From contig JALLLT010000004.1 in assembly GCA_025266875.1 (NCBI GenBank), positions 992,001-1,056,000 of the forward strand: a stretch of DNA of 64,000 nucleotides, given 5' to 3'. Under the pieces are notes generated by a model. The model saw nothing but the letters and a program-made list of their open reading frames with translations, had not been told where the DNA came from and searched no databases. The translations under genes and the position numbers were made by a program. The stretch comes from Fennellomyces sp. T-0311 (Eukaryota; Mucoromycota; Mucoromycetes; Mucorales; Lichtheimiaceae). Below are positions 1 to 11,625 of this stretch, in pieces. Position 1 is the stretch's first letter; each line of letters starts with the position of its first letter.

Positions 1-1205
1 CGCACTATCCCCATCCACGCTCTCGTCGTATTCTCTTAAAGTAGTTGTTCCGTTGCCGTTTACATGATTCTCACTATATTCCTCATCCTCACTGATGGAT
101 AGCCGTCCGTTCGGACTCGAAACCTGTGCGCTGATAAGTTTATGAGTCACCACATCTCGTGGATCTTGCTGCCAACAACGATAAACTCACCCATATATGC
201 ATTCGATATCGATAATGACATCAATCATATCGCTGCAAAGTTCGTAGGACTGCATGTCGACAGGTGAGCTGTCGGTGGCAATGTATATTTTGGTCAGCGT
301 GTCAAACAGATATGCTTTGTCGATTCCTGAATTCTGATCACACAGTCAGTAACGCGTGCACTTCTTGGCTGCAAAAAATTACCGAGCATAAGACGTTGAG
401 CAGATTTTCCAAGGTGGGTAACTCGCGGATCAGCTTTTGGATGATCTTGCTGAATGCTTCATAGATCGAATGGTCATAGATGCTGGTGAGATAATACGAC
501 ACATGGATATGCTCCAATTGCGCATCCGCCAACGCATCACTCATCCGCTGCTGAACGTCGCGTTGTGTATCTAACATCCGCTTCCGTGAGACTCTCGTGC
601 AAAGATGTGAAAAGACGGCTTACCGATCTTGTAATCGTCCGATAAGCCATCGACTTTGTGAATTAGCACCTCAAAGGTGATATTTTGGTTGACACTGTAG
701 GCGTTGGTGACGGTGTAAAATAAGCGATGCAGTGCCTCGCTGTACTCATCCTTCATTAAATTAGCGTGTTTATGCCATTGCCGAATGCCCTTGCGAAAAA
801 CATTTACCTACCTGAGCATCGATCACAAAGATGAGTGCTCCCACTGCTCCAAAGATCTCCTGCGAGTCATATGCGCCATCGAAAAAGTTCACTTGACCGG
901 GAAAATCCCATATCTGAAAATCAATGAACGATCGGCTATATATGCTTTAGTTGTCATCCAATCGCCATGGAAACGGCCCCTTACGTGATATCTTCTTTCT
1001 GGATCTTGGTAGTGCTTTCGAGATAAAGGGTATCGTTGGGTGGCATTTTTCCAAAGACAACTCGCTGGATACTCGACTTGCCGCTCCTTTTTTTCGCCAA
1101 CATCAGTGAAATGGAATCTGGCAATGCTTTCATTCACCTTACCTTTGCAAACCCATGAGGAGAATACGCGGCTTATCCGATCCAGTGGATTCTTCCAGAG
1201 TGTCG
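1..1205 (-). CDS. GTR2: Rag GTPase Gtr2/RagC (partial at left edge)
   Basis: Small GTPase of the Rag family, which pairs with Gtr1/RagA on the vacuole or lysosome to signal amino-acid sufficiency to TORC1. Reconstructed coding exons, in transcript order, are 1143-1205, 985-1086, 812-935, 624-750, 383-570, 191-333 and 1-130 (open at the edge). Joined, they give the P-loop GLQRSGKSS, the G3 stretch FQIWDFPGQ typical of RagC, the G4-like HKVDGL, and the roadblock-type C-terminal half with [18 protein letters not shown] and [18 protein letters not shown] serine/acid-rich tail begins at about 130 and runs off the window. The first coding exon is unresolved: 1143-1205 needs a two-base carry-over from an exon probably lying between 1206 and 1450. 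RagC/Gtr2 identity is clear and RagA/Gtr1 is excluded by the motifs. Confidence 0.93.
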
Positions 1206-1652
1206 CTGATTACAAGACAAGTTGAGTTGATTTGCAAAATGTGGGTTACGGCAGAAAGAATTGTTTATACGAACGTTATCTCGGAATCATTAACATGTGG
1301 ATAGTCGTACTGTCAAGAAAACAGGCAAGAATGAGGATTGAGTGATCAAAACAAGAATTGAGTAGCGAGCAAACTCACGTTCATTGCGGTGGGTCGAGTC
1401 TGGCGAAAAGAAGAGCAATACCCGGTGACCCGCAGGCAATGCAAGTTTCACTCATTCTCCGCTGATCTTTCTGGCTTTGAACAAGCTTTTGTTTTATTCA
1501 TAAAGTAAACTTTCAAGGGTTCTTACTATGATGATGCAAACGAAAGGGGTAATGTAATGAAAACGAAAAAGAGAAAGAGAAAAGGCTATTCATAAGTGGG
1601 AAGGGGATATAAAAGGGAGAGGGGGTAAAAAGCATATAATATATAACGATGG
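1206..1652. other. Intergenic; 5' end of GTR2 and 3' flank of the CH gene
   Basis: This stretch should contain the unresolved first exon and promoter of the GTR2 gene. An ATG-initiated frame near 1440 (minus) starts MSETCIACGSPG but meets a stop before a usable donor at about 1376. Nothing else is recognised. Confidence 0.4.
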
Positions 1653-3481
1653 TTAAGGGAAACGGTAGTCATTATGGTTGTTGGTAAAGAATGTATTTTC
1701 GACGTGTTCGACCACAGATGGGCTTGTCGGCAACGCACGTTTCTTGGATACTGTCGGGTGGGCGTTCTCACGCAGCTCGTTAATCACACAGCTGCAGAAG
1801 GCATTGATAGCCAACTTGAGCTAAATAATCATGTGAGTTTGCTTGCTGTTTTATCTTTTTTCTTATTATTACCATGACGAGACCCCGTTCAGTTTTGCGG
1901 GCCACTTCCATGGGATCAAAAGGCCGGAGCGCGAGATCGAAGCGGAACTTACAGGCACTACAAGTATATCACGCAATCACATCAGTTTAGGTTTGGCGAA
2001 AAAGTACAAGATAACATACGCTGCAAAGAAGCGGAGGTTCTCGGTTGCTCGGAAGGTCCGGTTAGTATCGTGATGAATCTTGGTAATGAGGCCGAACGGT
2101 CTACGCGACCGGTTCACGATACTATTGTATACATTACACAAGATTCTTCCGTCACTAAACCACAAATGAGTCAAACAGCTATGATATCATGAGACTACAA
2201 GAAAAAAACTTACGCCAAGGAATTAAGGAAAGCTTCCTCATCCATGTGTGGATCCGGGAGTGACTCTCCAGGAAGGTTATCACACAACAATGCATGGTAA
2301 CGTCCTGTGGTAACACAAGCGTTAGAAGTATAGAAGAGACACAGCAATCAGCTCACTCATACCAATATCATCATTAATGAAGCAGTCTGGGTCAAGCCAG
2401 TTTGGCGCATCCACTCGTCGTTTCAATGACGAGTCCTTGTTAAATAGTGCGCTGACTCGGGGTCCAAAAGTGATGGGAGGGCAACCAATATGGTGTGGAG
2501 GATTGAAAGCATAGTCCTCGACGATCGACAAGTATTCGATAATGGAAGCGCGTTCGTTCTGCAGCTTGCTGTACGGGATAAAACCTTCATCGTCACCTTC
2601 GCCTTTTTGATGGCGTAATTCCATCTCCTTCATCACACCCAAAAGTTGAATACCGGCAACACGCAACTTTTTCACTGAAGTTTCAGTCAGGCTGTTCCTG
2701 TGGAACGTGTAGTTTCGGACTGAATCCAGCATGCGTGTAACGGAATGGAGCAGCGAGCCAATGTGGAACCCGCCCTCGCTGTCGGAAGACGCGTCCGAGT
2801 CGGAATGCTCCGAAATCATTGCCCAATTGTGAAGCATCACCTGAGTATCCTGGAAACACTGTTGCAAAAGCACATCCAAGTCTGTCTCTACGTCCAAGTT
2901 CATCCAGCTGGGAGGGGGTTCTTGACGCTCTGGTAAAATGTCATCATCGTCATCCTCTTCTTGTTCTTCTTTCAGGGCACGCGCCATCTCATTCTTGAAT
3001 CCCAAAATGCCCACTCTATCACACATCATGTGTTTGAGTGCACGATTTCTTTCAAAAAAAAAAACACCATATATGCTTACTTGTTTACTTTGAGATCTCG
3101 TTTGGCATAAAAGTGCTGTAAACGTTCAATTGATCCCAGTGTCAAAACAGATGACCGTCTTTGAGCTTAAAGGAGTAAAAGAAAAAACCAGCGACGCGTA
3201 TATATCAATCATTCCGCAGCTCAAAATAAGGAGAGACAGAGAGAAAACAAGGACGTACCTGATCGTGCGAATCCTTTTGTTTGGATGCCGTTGACAGGCT
3301 TAAGATAGCGTCGACCTTCAGGGCTCATGGCTCTAACCACGTTATCATTCCCAGTTTTAGGCCGACGAGGGCTACTTGACGAGGTACGGTTCGTATTGTT
3401 GGCACGCTGTTGCAACATGTCTGACTCGTGCGTGGCTGTCGACTGATGAGCAGAAACCGACAAGGTAGATTGCTGCAACAT
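1653..3481 (-). CDS. Calponin-homology (CH) domain protein, 490 aa
   Basis: Seven exons (3259-3481, 3081-3165, 2363-3048, 2214-2304, 2020-2154, 1873-1957, 1653-1820) total 1473 bases and give a 490-residue protein. The N-terminal 75 residues are Ser/Gln/Asn-rich. Residues about 110-330 form a conserved-looking helical region with an acidic run (EEQEEDDDDD). The C-terminal third, about 330-470, reads as a CH domain: ALLCDNLPGESLPDP, DGRILCNVYNSIV, NLRFFAAACKFRFDL, then a closing helix. CH domains typically bind actin or serve as signalling modules, so a role at the actin cortex is an inference. The start is the first ATG after a TTG-initiated extension. I do not recognise a specific orthologue. 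Confidence 0.82.
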
Positions 3482-3700
3482 GATGCCGTCAATACGAATT
3501 GCGTCCAAAAAGAAAGAGAGGGCAAAAAATTATAAAGTTGCAAACTTTCCTGTCATATAAGTTCTTATGACCATCAATGCTACGCCCAATCGGATTGACA
3601 CTTGCATAGACCGGACTTGTCTTTTCAAGGTCTCCTGACTAAATAATTGTGTGTGTATTTTGATTTCTATGATACAGGGTTTCTATGATACAGTTTGTTT

Positions 3701-4082
3701 TTATACGGCTGAGCTTCTCAAATCCTCCAGGCGCTTGACAACAAAAAGACTTGCATCCAAGAAACGTTCCACACAGTTTGACAGGCAGCTTTCATCATTG
3801 CGATCCATTTTGTTATTGACCTTGAAAATGCACTTGTCCTGATCCCATTCCCACACGTTAGAATATTTGTAAAATCTACCCACACATGCGCACTTACCCA
3901 GCAAGCGTCAGTCATGGCGTGTACCGTTTGTTGAATACGCGCCTTTGCGTTTTCAGCTTCAAGGAACTAATGCCAAAAACAGTGAGCATTTGTTTGTCGC
4001 GCTAATGCTTTTAATGCTTTACCTGAGCGAGCTCACGTTGCTCAGCTTCAGAGAATTGCATTTGACCTTCTTGTGATGCCAT
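3701..4082 (-). CDS. TIM8: Mitochondrial import chaperone Tim8, 88 aa
   Basis: Small Tim protein of the intermembrane space, which with Tim13 escorts hydrophobic precursors to the TIM22 or SAM machinery. Three exons (4023-4082, 3898-3966, 3701-3838) give 88 residues, the usual family length. The twin CX3C motif is visible: CWDKC at residues 42-46 and CLSNC at 61-65, with 14 residues between. The flanks (VHAMTDACW and NCVERFLDASLFVVKRLE) resemble Tim8 more than Tim9, Tim10 or Tim13. The first CX3C is split by a phase-0 intron directly after its Trp codon, so a six-frame scan shows only the second half. Confidence 0.94.
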
Positions 4083-5163
4083 TTGTGCTTTACGAAAAAA
4101 AAAAAGATTTTTAGGTTAGGCCCCGGATACTAAAGTGAAGATGGCACTCCGATAGATAAATTTGTCGAAAACGCATTTGCTTCTAGTTAGCAAGCCAACA
4201 GAGTGCAAGGAAGTATGGGAACATTCCTAATAGTAAAATTACTTAAATAAAGATAATGATATTGGATTATTATGTACTGGAAGAGAAAAATACATCGGTG
4301 GAGGTTATGCTAACAGACAAAAAGTTTCCTGACCTCCAAGGATATTTTCCATAAGCAGCCTATCTGCTATTCCACTCCCTGTAAGTTTCAGTCAGTATCA
4401 ATCGATATCTTTCACTGAAATGGTAAGTCTCAACTAGAACTGAGAAACAGTGAACTCGTGGATGTGTGTATTGTACGTATGCTTTTGACGGCTAAGTATA
4501 CTCTGAAGATGAAATGTGCGGATGGTGTACTATTGTCTCAGGCATCTTGGGTACGATATATTCGAGAACAATCGTCGACCTTCATAATGCCACATCCGTT
4601 GCCTGTGCCCGAGAGGGTTCACAACACCAGAACCAAGAAAGTACGTAGCGAAAACGCCGTTGCGAAAGGTTGATGGAATAGAAGCGGTATCCGATATGGA
4701 ATGGGCAGAGAACTAATGTTCAATGGCGAAACAGGATATACCGGGCCAACTGCTTTGGTGAATTGTCGGAAAGCGTAGCCCGGCCTTTGTGAGCTTGTCA
4801 CACGTAGGGTCCGATCATTTCGATCGCTATGGGTGGACAACGCCCCTGTGGAACAACAATGTGAACTGCGGAAGTTACTGCTGTATCACCTGTTGTCACG
4901 CGTACGTATGCCAGAATTGCAGCGTTCGCATCAAGTCATATAGTCCGATGTAACTTGCAGGAATTTGGGAATAAGAACCTGCTTAATTAACGTGGATCAA
5001 AAAAAGTATAAAAAAAAACTATGGGTATTCGTATGGTATTTACACCTATTCTTTGCAGTGATACTTAACCTATGTGGTCCAGTGTGGTAGGTGTTACAAA
5101 TATCACACAAATAACGATACGCCTCGACACTATGGGAACCAAGACGAAAAAGACGCAACCGTT
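4083..5163. other. Intergenic, no gene seen
   Basis: It contains the TIM8 upstream region and about 1 kb in which only short frames occur on both strands. I found no convincing splice-joined coding signal, RNA gene or repeat. Confidence 0.5.
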
Positions 5164-5792
5164 TTAGACTTTGACTACTTCCAAGATATTAGCGTCTTCA
5201 TCGGGCAAGACGATATTTGACAAACCAAGATATGTCAGTCGAGGTATCTCAGCGACCAATCGAGCAAGTTCAGTGATTATAGAGTCAGGAATAAAGTGGT
5301 CGACTGGAACATTGATAACCAAGCACTGAAGGATCTTGATCCTTATGACTGTGTGATATATGGTAGGATACACACCTCTACAACTAATCACCAATTGCTT
5401 CAAGCTAGGATTCTCTTGCAACTGATAATGCTAAAAGAATCCACGAAAGTCATGACCCATACTAATTGCTCTAGTCGATACTTCGATATATCTGACGTTA
5501 GAAAGTCCTATCACAACATTGAATATCTTGTCCATTACTTCTGAAGATTTCGTATCACTACCGTGGTGTATGTTCAAACGGTGACACCTGGCTCAATATT
5601 CCAATCCCTAGCCTTTCGCACAGCTAAGTGTAAATGAGTGAGTTTTGAGCATCTCGACAGTATCTGTTCGAGAGGGATGGATATTCTCATAGAGATATCC
5701 GATTCAGTCAGTGTATGGGGCATGCGAGGCGATGTCACACACAATTCCTTTGCTAAATCAATACCGCTCTTCCCGCCTTGCCTTTTGTCCAA
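5164..5792 (-). pseudogene. Broken F-box/LRR-type gene fragment
   Basis: Minus-strand frames read like the leucine-rich half of fungal F-box/LRR proteins: EQILSRCSKLTHLHLAVRKA (about 5610-5670), NVVIGLSNVRYIEVSTRA (about 5470-5525) and NPSLKQLVISCRGVYPTIYH (about 5340-5410), ending with LTYLGLSNIVL. The pieces are separated by a one-base frame change near 5580-5595 and by an in-frame TAG at about 5434, directly before the codons for HYQLQENPS. No F-box is seen upstream. The intact gene at 49.7-51.4 kb has comparable segments such as DGILSRCRNLTTLKC. Introns could explain one break but no good donor/acceptor pair was found, so pseudogene is the preferred reading. Confidence 0.6.
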
Positions 5793-5859
5793 CCTTCATA
5801 AATCTACAGGGATTGCGGACGAGAGAAATTGCACATATTTATACGGTATTTAAAATTCG

Positions 5860-6465
5860 TAAGTAAACAATGCTCTTACTTGTTAAAACTTCAAATGCTT
5901 TCATATATTACACCCACTGGCTTTTTAATACAAGCAACAAAATGTCTCAATGGTTATCTCTTTCACACACATATACTTCTGTATAAAACCTTTAATTAAC
6001 GTCAGTCTTACTATATTTGATGGATGCATGAATAGTATGTCGATTTGATCGAGTACATTGTGCCATTATACTGTTCATTGTCCATATTGATATATTTTAT
6101 AATATAATTTGTATCAGCGTTGGCCAGACAAATGTCCATACATCATTGCAAAGCGGTATGCTAATAATGGAAGCGTAGGATGAGGGCCTTTGGATGTCGG
6201 CCGTATGTACAAGGATATTTTGTAGTCATTGTCGTAATAGTATTGTGCAAAACAAGGATGTAAAATAATCGTCTCACTAAAAGGCGCCCACATCGGCTAT
6301 TTACGTATCAGACTTGAAGTATATAAATAAGCTATCGACATAATAGTATCTCACTACATTCCTCTTGCCTGTAAACTCCCAAAGGTGTATGTCATTAACA
6401 ATATGTGTAAATGCTTGCATGTCGTTTCTATGTACTAATTACTTATTTTACCTATATATAGACCA
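5860..6465. other. AT-rich intergenic region
   Basis: AT-rich DNA upstream of the first member of the unknown tandem family. No coding, RNA or repeat signal is recognised. Confidence 0.5.
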
Positions 6466-7341
6466 ATGGCTCAGTGTAATCCAAAGCAACTTTTGTTGAC
6501 TGCCGCATACCATCCTGGAATAGATGGACAAAAGCATCTAGATATTGTATTTCAAAGGCTCACTGACCATATTGGTTTTAACACATTTACGGCCAGGGCG
6601 ATTTTAGAGGAACTTAAAGATAACTTTCAAACAGCGGATCGTAATCTGTTGTGCCAGTTTATAATTGATATGATTCGTGAAGAGCTGCCAAAGCCACCAA
6701 GTTCTCATGAAATCTCATCAGTAAACTACCATTTACTCTTCACATTTGTAAAAGACTTACTACGTGATGATCTTTGTGCCGATATCCAGAAACAGTTGCC
6801 ATACACCATGCGACACCAAATCAACGATCTTTTGATACAATACAAAAGTCAAACTGAAATTACTCAAGAAAACTTTGTCGAGAAATATCTGCCTATTCAG
6901 TATCTAGGTGTTATCGAACCCGAGAAACGAACCTTTTTACCCAGCTTTCCAATTGTAATATGGCTGAACAAAGAAATGGATCGGAATATATGTATAGATA
7001 CGCCCCAACGTTGTCTTCGTCGTGCATTTTGCTTTCGAAAACTGACATCAATTCGATGGTATCTAGGACACTTTTTCGCTCACCTTGAATATTTCCGTAA
7101 CCGTAACCAGTTTCGCAGAATGGTAAATGAAGTGGACTATTTTCGCAACCTGCCTCTTGTCAGTCCATTGACAATGCGTAATGGTGATGTGGTTGAAAAT
7201 CTTGGCGAGCTTATCGACTATTTACAGAGTAATAATATGGATGATCGCGTACAGCTTCGCGTGAGCCAACTCAAGGAAGTAGATCGTTATCGTTTGGAAC
7301 TCCTATATCTCGGTGACTTTGAGGCAATCACAAGAAGCTAG
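6466..7341 (+). CDS. Unknown tandem-family protein, copy 1, 291 aa
   Basis: Single-exon ATG-initiated gene for a protein I do not recognise. It has a predicted helical N-terminal half (residues about 10-135) with ADRNLLCQFIIDMIREELP and SSVNYHLLFTFVKDLLRDDL, a linker, a Pro-Trp segment (PSFPIVIWLN, then DTPQRCLRRAF), and a short C-terminal module with VVENLGELIDYLQSNN followed by a beta-like LRVS tail. The same order occurs in the gene at 8424: DHNLLSQVVIDMLREDI, SPINYHLVCRFLADLL, PFPKLMWLDD, NTPQYRLRYAF, LETLGQLIDFF. No signal peptide, transmembrane segment or catalytic motif is apparent. The function is unknown, but conservation between paralogues shows it is coding. Confidence 0.8.
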   Translation: MAQCNPKQLLLTAAYHPGIDGQKHLDIVFQRLTDHIGFNTFTARAILEELKDNFQTADRNLLCQFIIDMIREELPKPPSSHEISSVNYHLLFTFVKDLLRDDLCADIQKQLPYTMRHQINDLLIQYKSQTEITQENFVEKYLPIQYLGVIEPEKRTFLPSFPIVIWLNKEMDRNICIDTPQRCLRRAFCFRKLTSIRWYLGHFFAHLEYFRNRNQFRRMVNEVDYFRNLPLVSPLTMRNGDVVENLGELIDYLQSNNMDDRVQLRVSQLKEVDRYRLELLYLGDFEAITRS

Positions 7342-8423
7342 ATACGAGGTGTTTACAGAAATAAAAATACAACATTGTATACTTTTAAAATTTTTTACAG
7401 TGCTTCTATAAAGTTTTCTATTCGTGAGAAATAGAACAAGATACATATTGCAATTTACTATGTATGTAACCATAGTTTCTTACTTGCACCACCTAGTTGA
7501 GCCTCTTAGTTATGCTTTATTGCTAGTACTTTATTACTATTCACATGGTAAAGACATACTAGCAATGAAGTCCTAATAGTGGGAATTTACATTTACACAG
7601 GTACAGCGTATGGATCATGACATATTAGGCGAGCGAAGTCAGTTTGCGTGTATGTAACTCTTACGTACTTATCAAAAGAGACGATGACTGTGCGTAATAC
7701 AAACGTACATATAATAAGCCATCTGTTGCTACAACGAATCAGACATTTTAAGTTACGTATACTTTTTTTTATGGTTGACCTTTGGTTGGTATGACAAGAA
7801 CTTGTATTTTTCTATCACAACTACAGTAGGTATTGAGGATGGGAGCTTTGTTACTTTAAATTTACGAGATACTTTTTGTAAACGTTATCAAACAAATGGT
7901 TCCAGTCCGCATATATCTTACGCCTTATATCTAGAGAGTTCGAAAAGTATGAGAATTTGTTCATAAGCGCGGTAACAAAGAAGCCAACGATAAGTTTATG
8001 TCTCCGTTTTTGTCCTTTAATCTCAAAGCACGGCTTTGTTGGCTCATTGTTGTCTATACGTGACATCGTACAATATGTATAATAATGAAGTTTTAGTTTC
8101 GCATTATTGTATTCCCAACAGATAATGGACATTCGTTGAATCCACAATAGCCATTTGTCTACTGCGTTACGGATCATTTGCTGATTATACTTCCAGATGT
8201 GCCATATGAAGCTCATGTTCATACGATTGGTTTGCAAAAAAGACGACTAATATATGGTTACAATAGTCACAAGAAATCGGATACTATATAAGCTTAAATT
8301 GGTTTGTCAAGCTGTTAGATTGCAAATGTACTTTTTATATTTCCTTCGGGCAAACACCAGCTAATCGGCAACCGCACTCCAGTAACTGCAAGCTTGCCTT
8401 TTTTTGAATATATATTTAAGAGC
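7342..8423. other. Spacer between unknown-family copies 1 and 2
   Basis: AT-rich spacer. It holds a minus-strand open frame at 7851-8225 (first ATG near 8225, about 124 codons, Trp-rich, with WLLWIQRMSIICWEYNNAK). That frame has no family resemblance I can name and may be chance or a decayed element. Confidence 0.35.
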
Positions 8424-9410
8424 ATGACTCAACCGGATATTTCGAATATCACTACCTCGAGGATTCGTCTGGTATATACAGAAAGCAGCCAAGAACAACA
8501 AAATTGTAGCAGAGAGCAATTAGAATTGATCCGGAAAGTAAATGACTTGAGCTTTTTTCGTGAGAGGGAAATATTCTGTACTACCGAGAAAGTGCTTTCT
8601 CATATGAAAAACAACCCAACCGTGGACCACAATCTATTAAGCCAAGTTGTGATCGACATGCTTCGGGAAGATATCAATGAAAGACACATATTATCCCCGA
8701 TAAACTACCATCTTGTATGTCGCTTTTTGGCTGATTTACTTTGCCAGAATCCCAACAACAGGATACGAAATCAATTGCCGTGCGAAACTATCCTGGAGTT
8801 CAAAGAGTACCTTTCACTTTACCAATCTCAAGCAGGCAATATTCTAGAAGGAATGGCTGATCAGTTCCCAGACACACGTCGAAGTGCCCGCGTGAATAGC
8901 AGACAACAGAATGTACAACGATCACCATTCCCCAAGCTAATGTGGTTGGACGATCGCAACGACAATGCTTCTAATGATGACTTCTTGAATACACCGCAGT
9001 ATCGTCTTCGCTATGCGTTCAACAATGAACAATGGACATTTACACGATTTGAACTGGATGGATTTCAGCAACATCGCGATGTATTTCTAGACACTGCGTT
9101 ATTTCGATCACTTTTGATGTCTTCAGAAAGTAGGCAGAAAGTTCAACCTAAAACGCGAAAAGAATTACCTGATGATGAATATTTCCGCTCTCTTCAACTA
9201 CCTCCTGAGCAGACAGTCATCGGTCAGCTCGAAACGTTAGGCCAATTAATAGATTTCTTTGCCAAATTCGATATGGTTTCTTTTCTACAAATTCGTGTTA
9301 GCCCCATTGGCATACCTGGCAAATACTGGCTCTATCTGTTGCTGGTACCCCCGCTTGGACCTGAACATTTATATCATATGATTCACTCACAAATGACAAT
9401 CAACGAATAA
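8424..9410 (+). CDS. Unknown tandem-family protein, copy 2, 328 aa
   Basis: Intronless paralogue of the gene at 6466. The open frame extends upstream to a TTG at 8394, but the first ATG is 8424 and is preferred. Shared blocks in order are the helical region with LLSQVVIDMLRED and INYHLVCRFLADLL, a basic linker (RRSARVNSRQQ), FPKLMWLDD, TPQYRLRYAF, EYFRSLQLPPEQTV and the C-terminal LETLGQLIDFFAKFD followed by an LQIRVS strand. Compared with copy 1 it has a longer N-terminus and an insertion of about 30 residues before the C-terminal module. Sequence identity is modest, which implies an old duplication. Function unknown. Confidence 0.8.
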   Translation: MTQPDISNITTSRIRLVYTESSQEQQNCSREQLELIRKVNDLSFFREREIFCTTEKVLSHMKNNPTVDHNLLSQVVIDMLREDINERHILSPINYHLVCRFLADLLCQNPNNRIRNQLPCETILEFKEYLSLYQSQAGNILEGMADQFPDTRRSARVNSRQQNVQRSPFPKLMWLDDRNDNASNDDFLNTPQYRLRYAFNNEQWTFTRFELDGFQQHRDVFLDTALFRSLLMSSESRQKVQPKTRKELPDDEYFRSLQLPPEQTVIGQLETLGQLIDFFAKFDMVSFLQIRVSPIGIPGKYWLYLLLVPPLGPEHLYHMIHSQMTINE

Positions 9411-11005
9411 AACCACCTCAAGTCGTTATATTATTCTAGATTAGTCTGTTTATATAGCCAACATCTTGGCCATCTTGACTGTTGATACCTCCAACAGGCA
9501 ATTAGTATATCTTCTTCTCCTTATATTTAATTATATAAATATTAAGGATAAAGTTTTTGAATGCTAGATTTTCAGACCCTCCGCGCATGTCTACCATGTA
9601 TTATTGACTTTGCGAACTTTCCAGTATATTTGTTGCTCTCTCAATTTAAACAATTCTATCGAGAGCTAAATTAATCGTCGATTCTGGTCTCCTGACAATA
9701 CAAAGATTTGGAGTAAACCTACAATTTCCGCATCTATTGTATGCCTAAAAACTAATGCACCTTACAATAAGGTCCACTAGCGTCAGTATGAACGGTAACC
9801 ACACTTAATATGGTGCTTCATTACCATAGCACCTTTTTTTTCGGTTTTGTGCCTTCACAGCTTCTTTTCCTCCCTTTACCTTGTATCAGCCTTTTATTCA
9901 TACAGGCCAGTCTTTTTCCCGGTAGAGTTTTTCCAGACATGGCATTAGCTCTCTTCACTATATACCTATACATTTGTACCGCTAGGAAGCGACTGCATAC
10001 CTATAGAGACAGGTCAATTGGTCTTCCAAATAAAATTCATACTTTTTCAAGTAATGTCAATATGTGCGTCCTTCTTTGCTTAGACAGCGTTTCCAGAAAC
10101 TTGATCGCAATAATACTAAGCCTCAATGGAATTATACGTACTTGAGGCTACGGTCAATCAAACCCTTGGAGACCAGCGACTTTTGTTCTCTACGTATATA
10201 TAAAGTATCTCTCTTTGGGAACTGACTATTAGTCTACCATGGTTATGGCCAAGGGGTATACTTGCCCTATCGCCACAATTTAGGCACCGTTTAATTACTT
10301 CGTTTACCAAAGGAACGAGGTAAAACTTAATCCTGTCATATGAACACCGTTTTGAGCACAAGTCCATATATAGCGATAAAATCATAGATGATGACTGTAG
10401 ACGTTAGTAAGCATACTTTTTTTTACACTTCTGCACTTTGCATGTATGAATACTCTTTAAGTTTAATGAAACATATGTTTCTTGTATCTATATTACATAA
10501 GTACTCCTTCCATAATCTAGGTACTGTATTTTTTTACACTAAAATATACACAACTATGAACAACTATACGTGGGATAGAGTGGAATGAATGAGCCATTGG
10601 ACTCTCACGCAATATCAAACATTCTTAATTGTTGCAGTAATGTTTTTCATGCAATAATCCCGTGATCTACCGGAAGCAAATAGAATAGATTGAATTTTAT
10701 ACAACTTTTTGCAATACCATTCATGGATGAACAGTAGTTAAGACAGAAAGTAGCAACGTGCCACCAGTACCTGCTGTCCTTTTGATAAATCAGCTTCCTG
10801 TACGCTGCATCGAAGGAGGAACAATGACCGTGGCTGACAACTACTTCCCAACAACTGGGTGATATTATTCTAGAAAAAAATATATAAACCCCTTTATATT
10901 TTTACCATTGCCACAATTGTCATCTTCCCATTCTTTTATGGTAAATCGACCTGTTTGACGAAAGTATTAGTTTGGCACTTACAAAGACTTTTACGTAAAG
11001 CACGT
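9411..11005. other. AT-rich spacer before unknown-family copy 3
   Basis: About 1.6 kb with only short frames on both strands. No supported gene, RNA or repeat is seen. Confidence 0.45.
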
Positions 11006-11625
11006 ATGACAACGAGCAGCACAGTATATACAGGATACGAGACTCGTAGTACTATAAGAACAACGTATACCCCTTTACTCAATGGAGAAAGCATACTTGA
11101 CCACAGAGCTGATGACTTTTGCAGAGTCACAATGACACCTCTCTTATCACCTACAATCCCACCCCGCGAAGACAATGATCGAGTCAGACGATTCCAGATG
11201 CTTGGTGTGTATCAACTTAAAATTCAAGCTATTTTCTACATTAACTAACAGAGTACTTTTATTCCAAAGAGACCACAGTAGCAGGTTCAGTTCCGCCACG
11301 AAGAACTTCACCGGGGATCAGCCATTTGTTTGCGAATGTCTATGGATCCCCGATTGACTCTGTACTGGATGTCGTCTATTTGCAGGATCTGCAATTGCCC
11401 ATAACATGGCAGCTATCGCCAGCATACACCGCACCGTCTTTAGCTGAGGCGCTTTGTCGGCTAGAATTTCCACGAGAAATTGCGATTAGAACCCAACTGA
11501 AGTCGCTAGGAGAATTTTTGCACGCGGTTATTGATAGGAATGAGACGCACCGTCTGCGGATTGAAGTGATGGATCATACTGACATCATTATTGTCGCATT
11601 ATTTTTCGTGGATGTAGAGGAGTAG
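11006..11625 (+). CDS. Unknown tandem-family protein, short copy 3, 190 aa
   Basis: Two exons (11006-11204 and 11252-11625) joined across a 47-base GT-AG intron with a branch-like CTAAC give 190 residues. Only the C-terminal part matches copies 1 and 2: VVYLQDLQLP parallels EYFRSLQLPP, and TQLKSLGEFLHAVIDRN followed by LRIEV parallels the QLETLGQLIDFF/LQIRVS and ENLGELIDYL/LRVS modules. The helical N-terminal half is missing and is replaced by a Thr/Ser-rich segment. It is either a truncated gene or a shorter family form. The intron model is my inference, supported by exact phase agreement. Confidence 0.55.

Noticed and set aside
9810..10145. A 111-codon plus-strand frame in the spacer of the unknown family
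   Set aside because: It is hydrophobic and Phe/Leu-rich because of T-rich DNA, and it has none of the family blocks.
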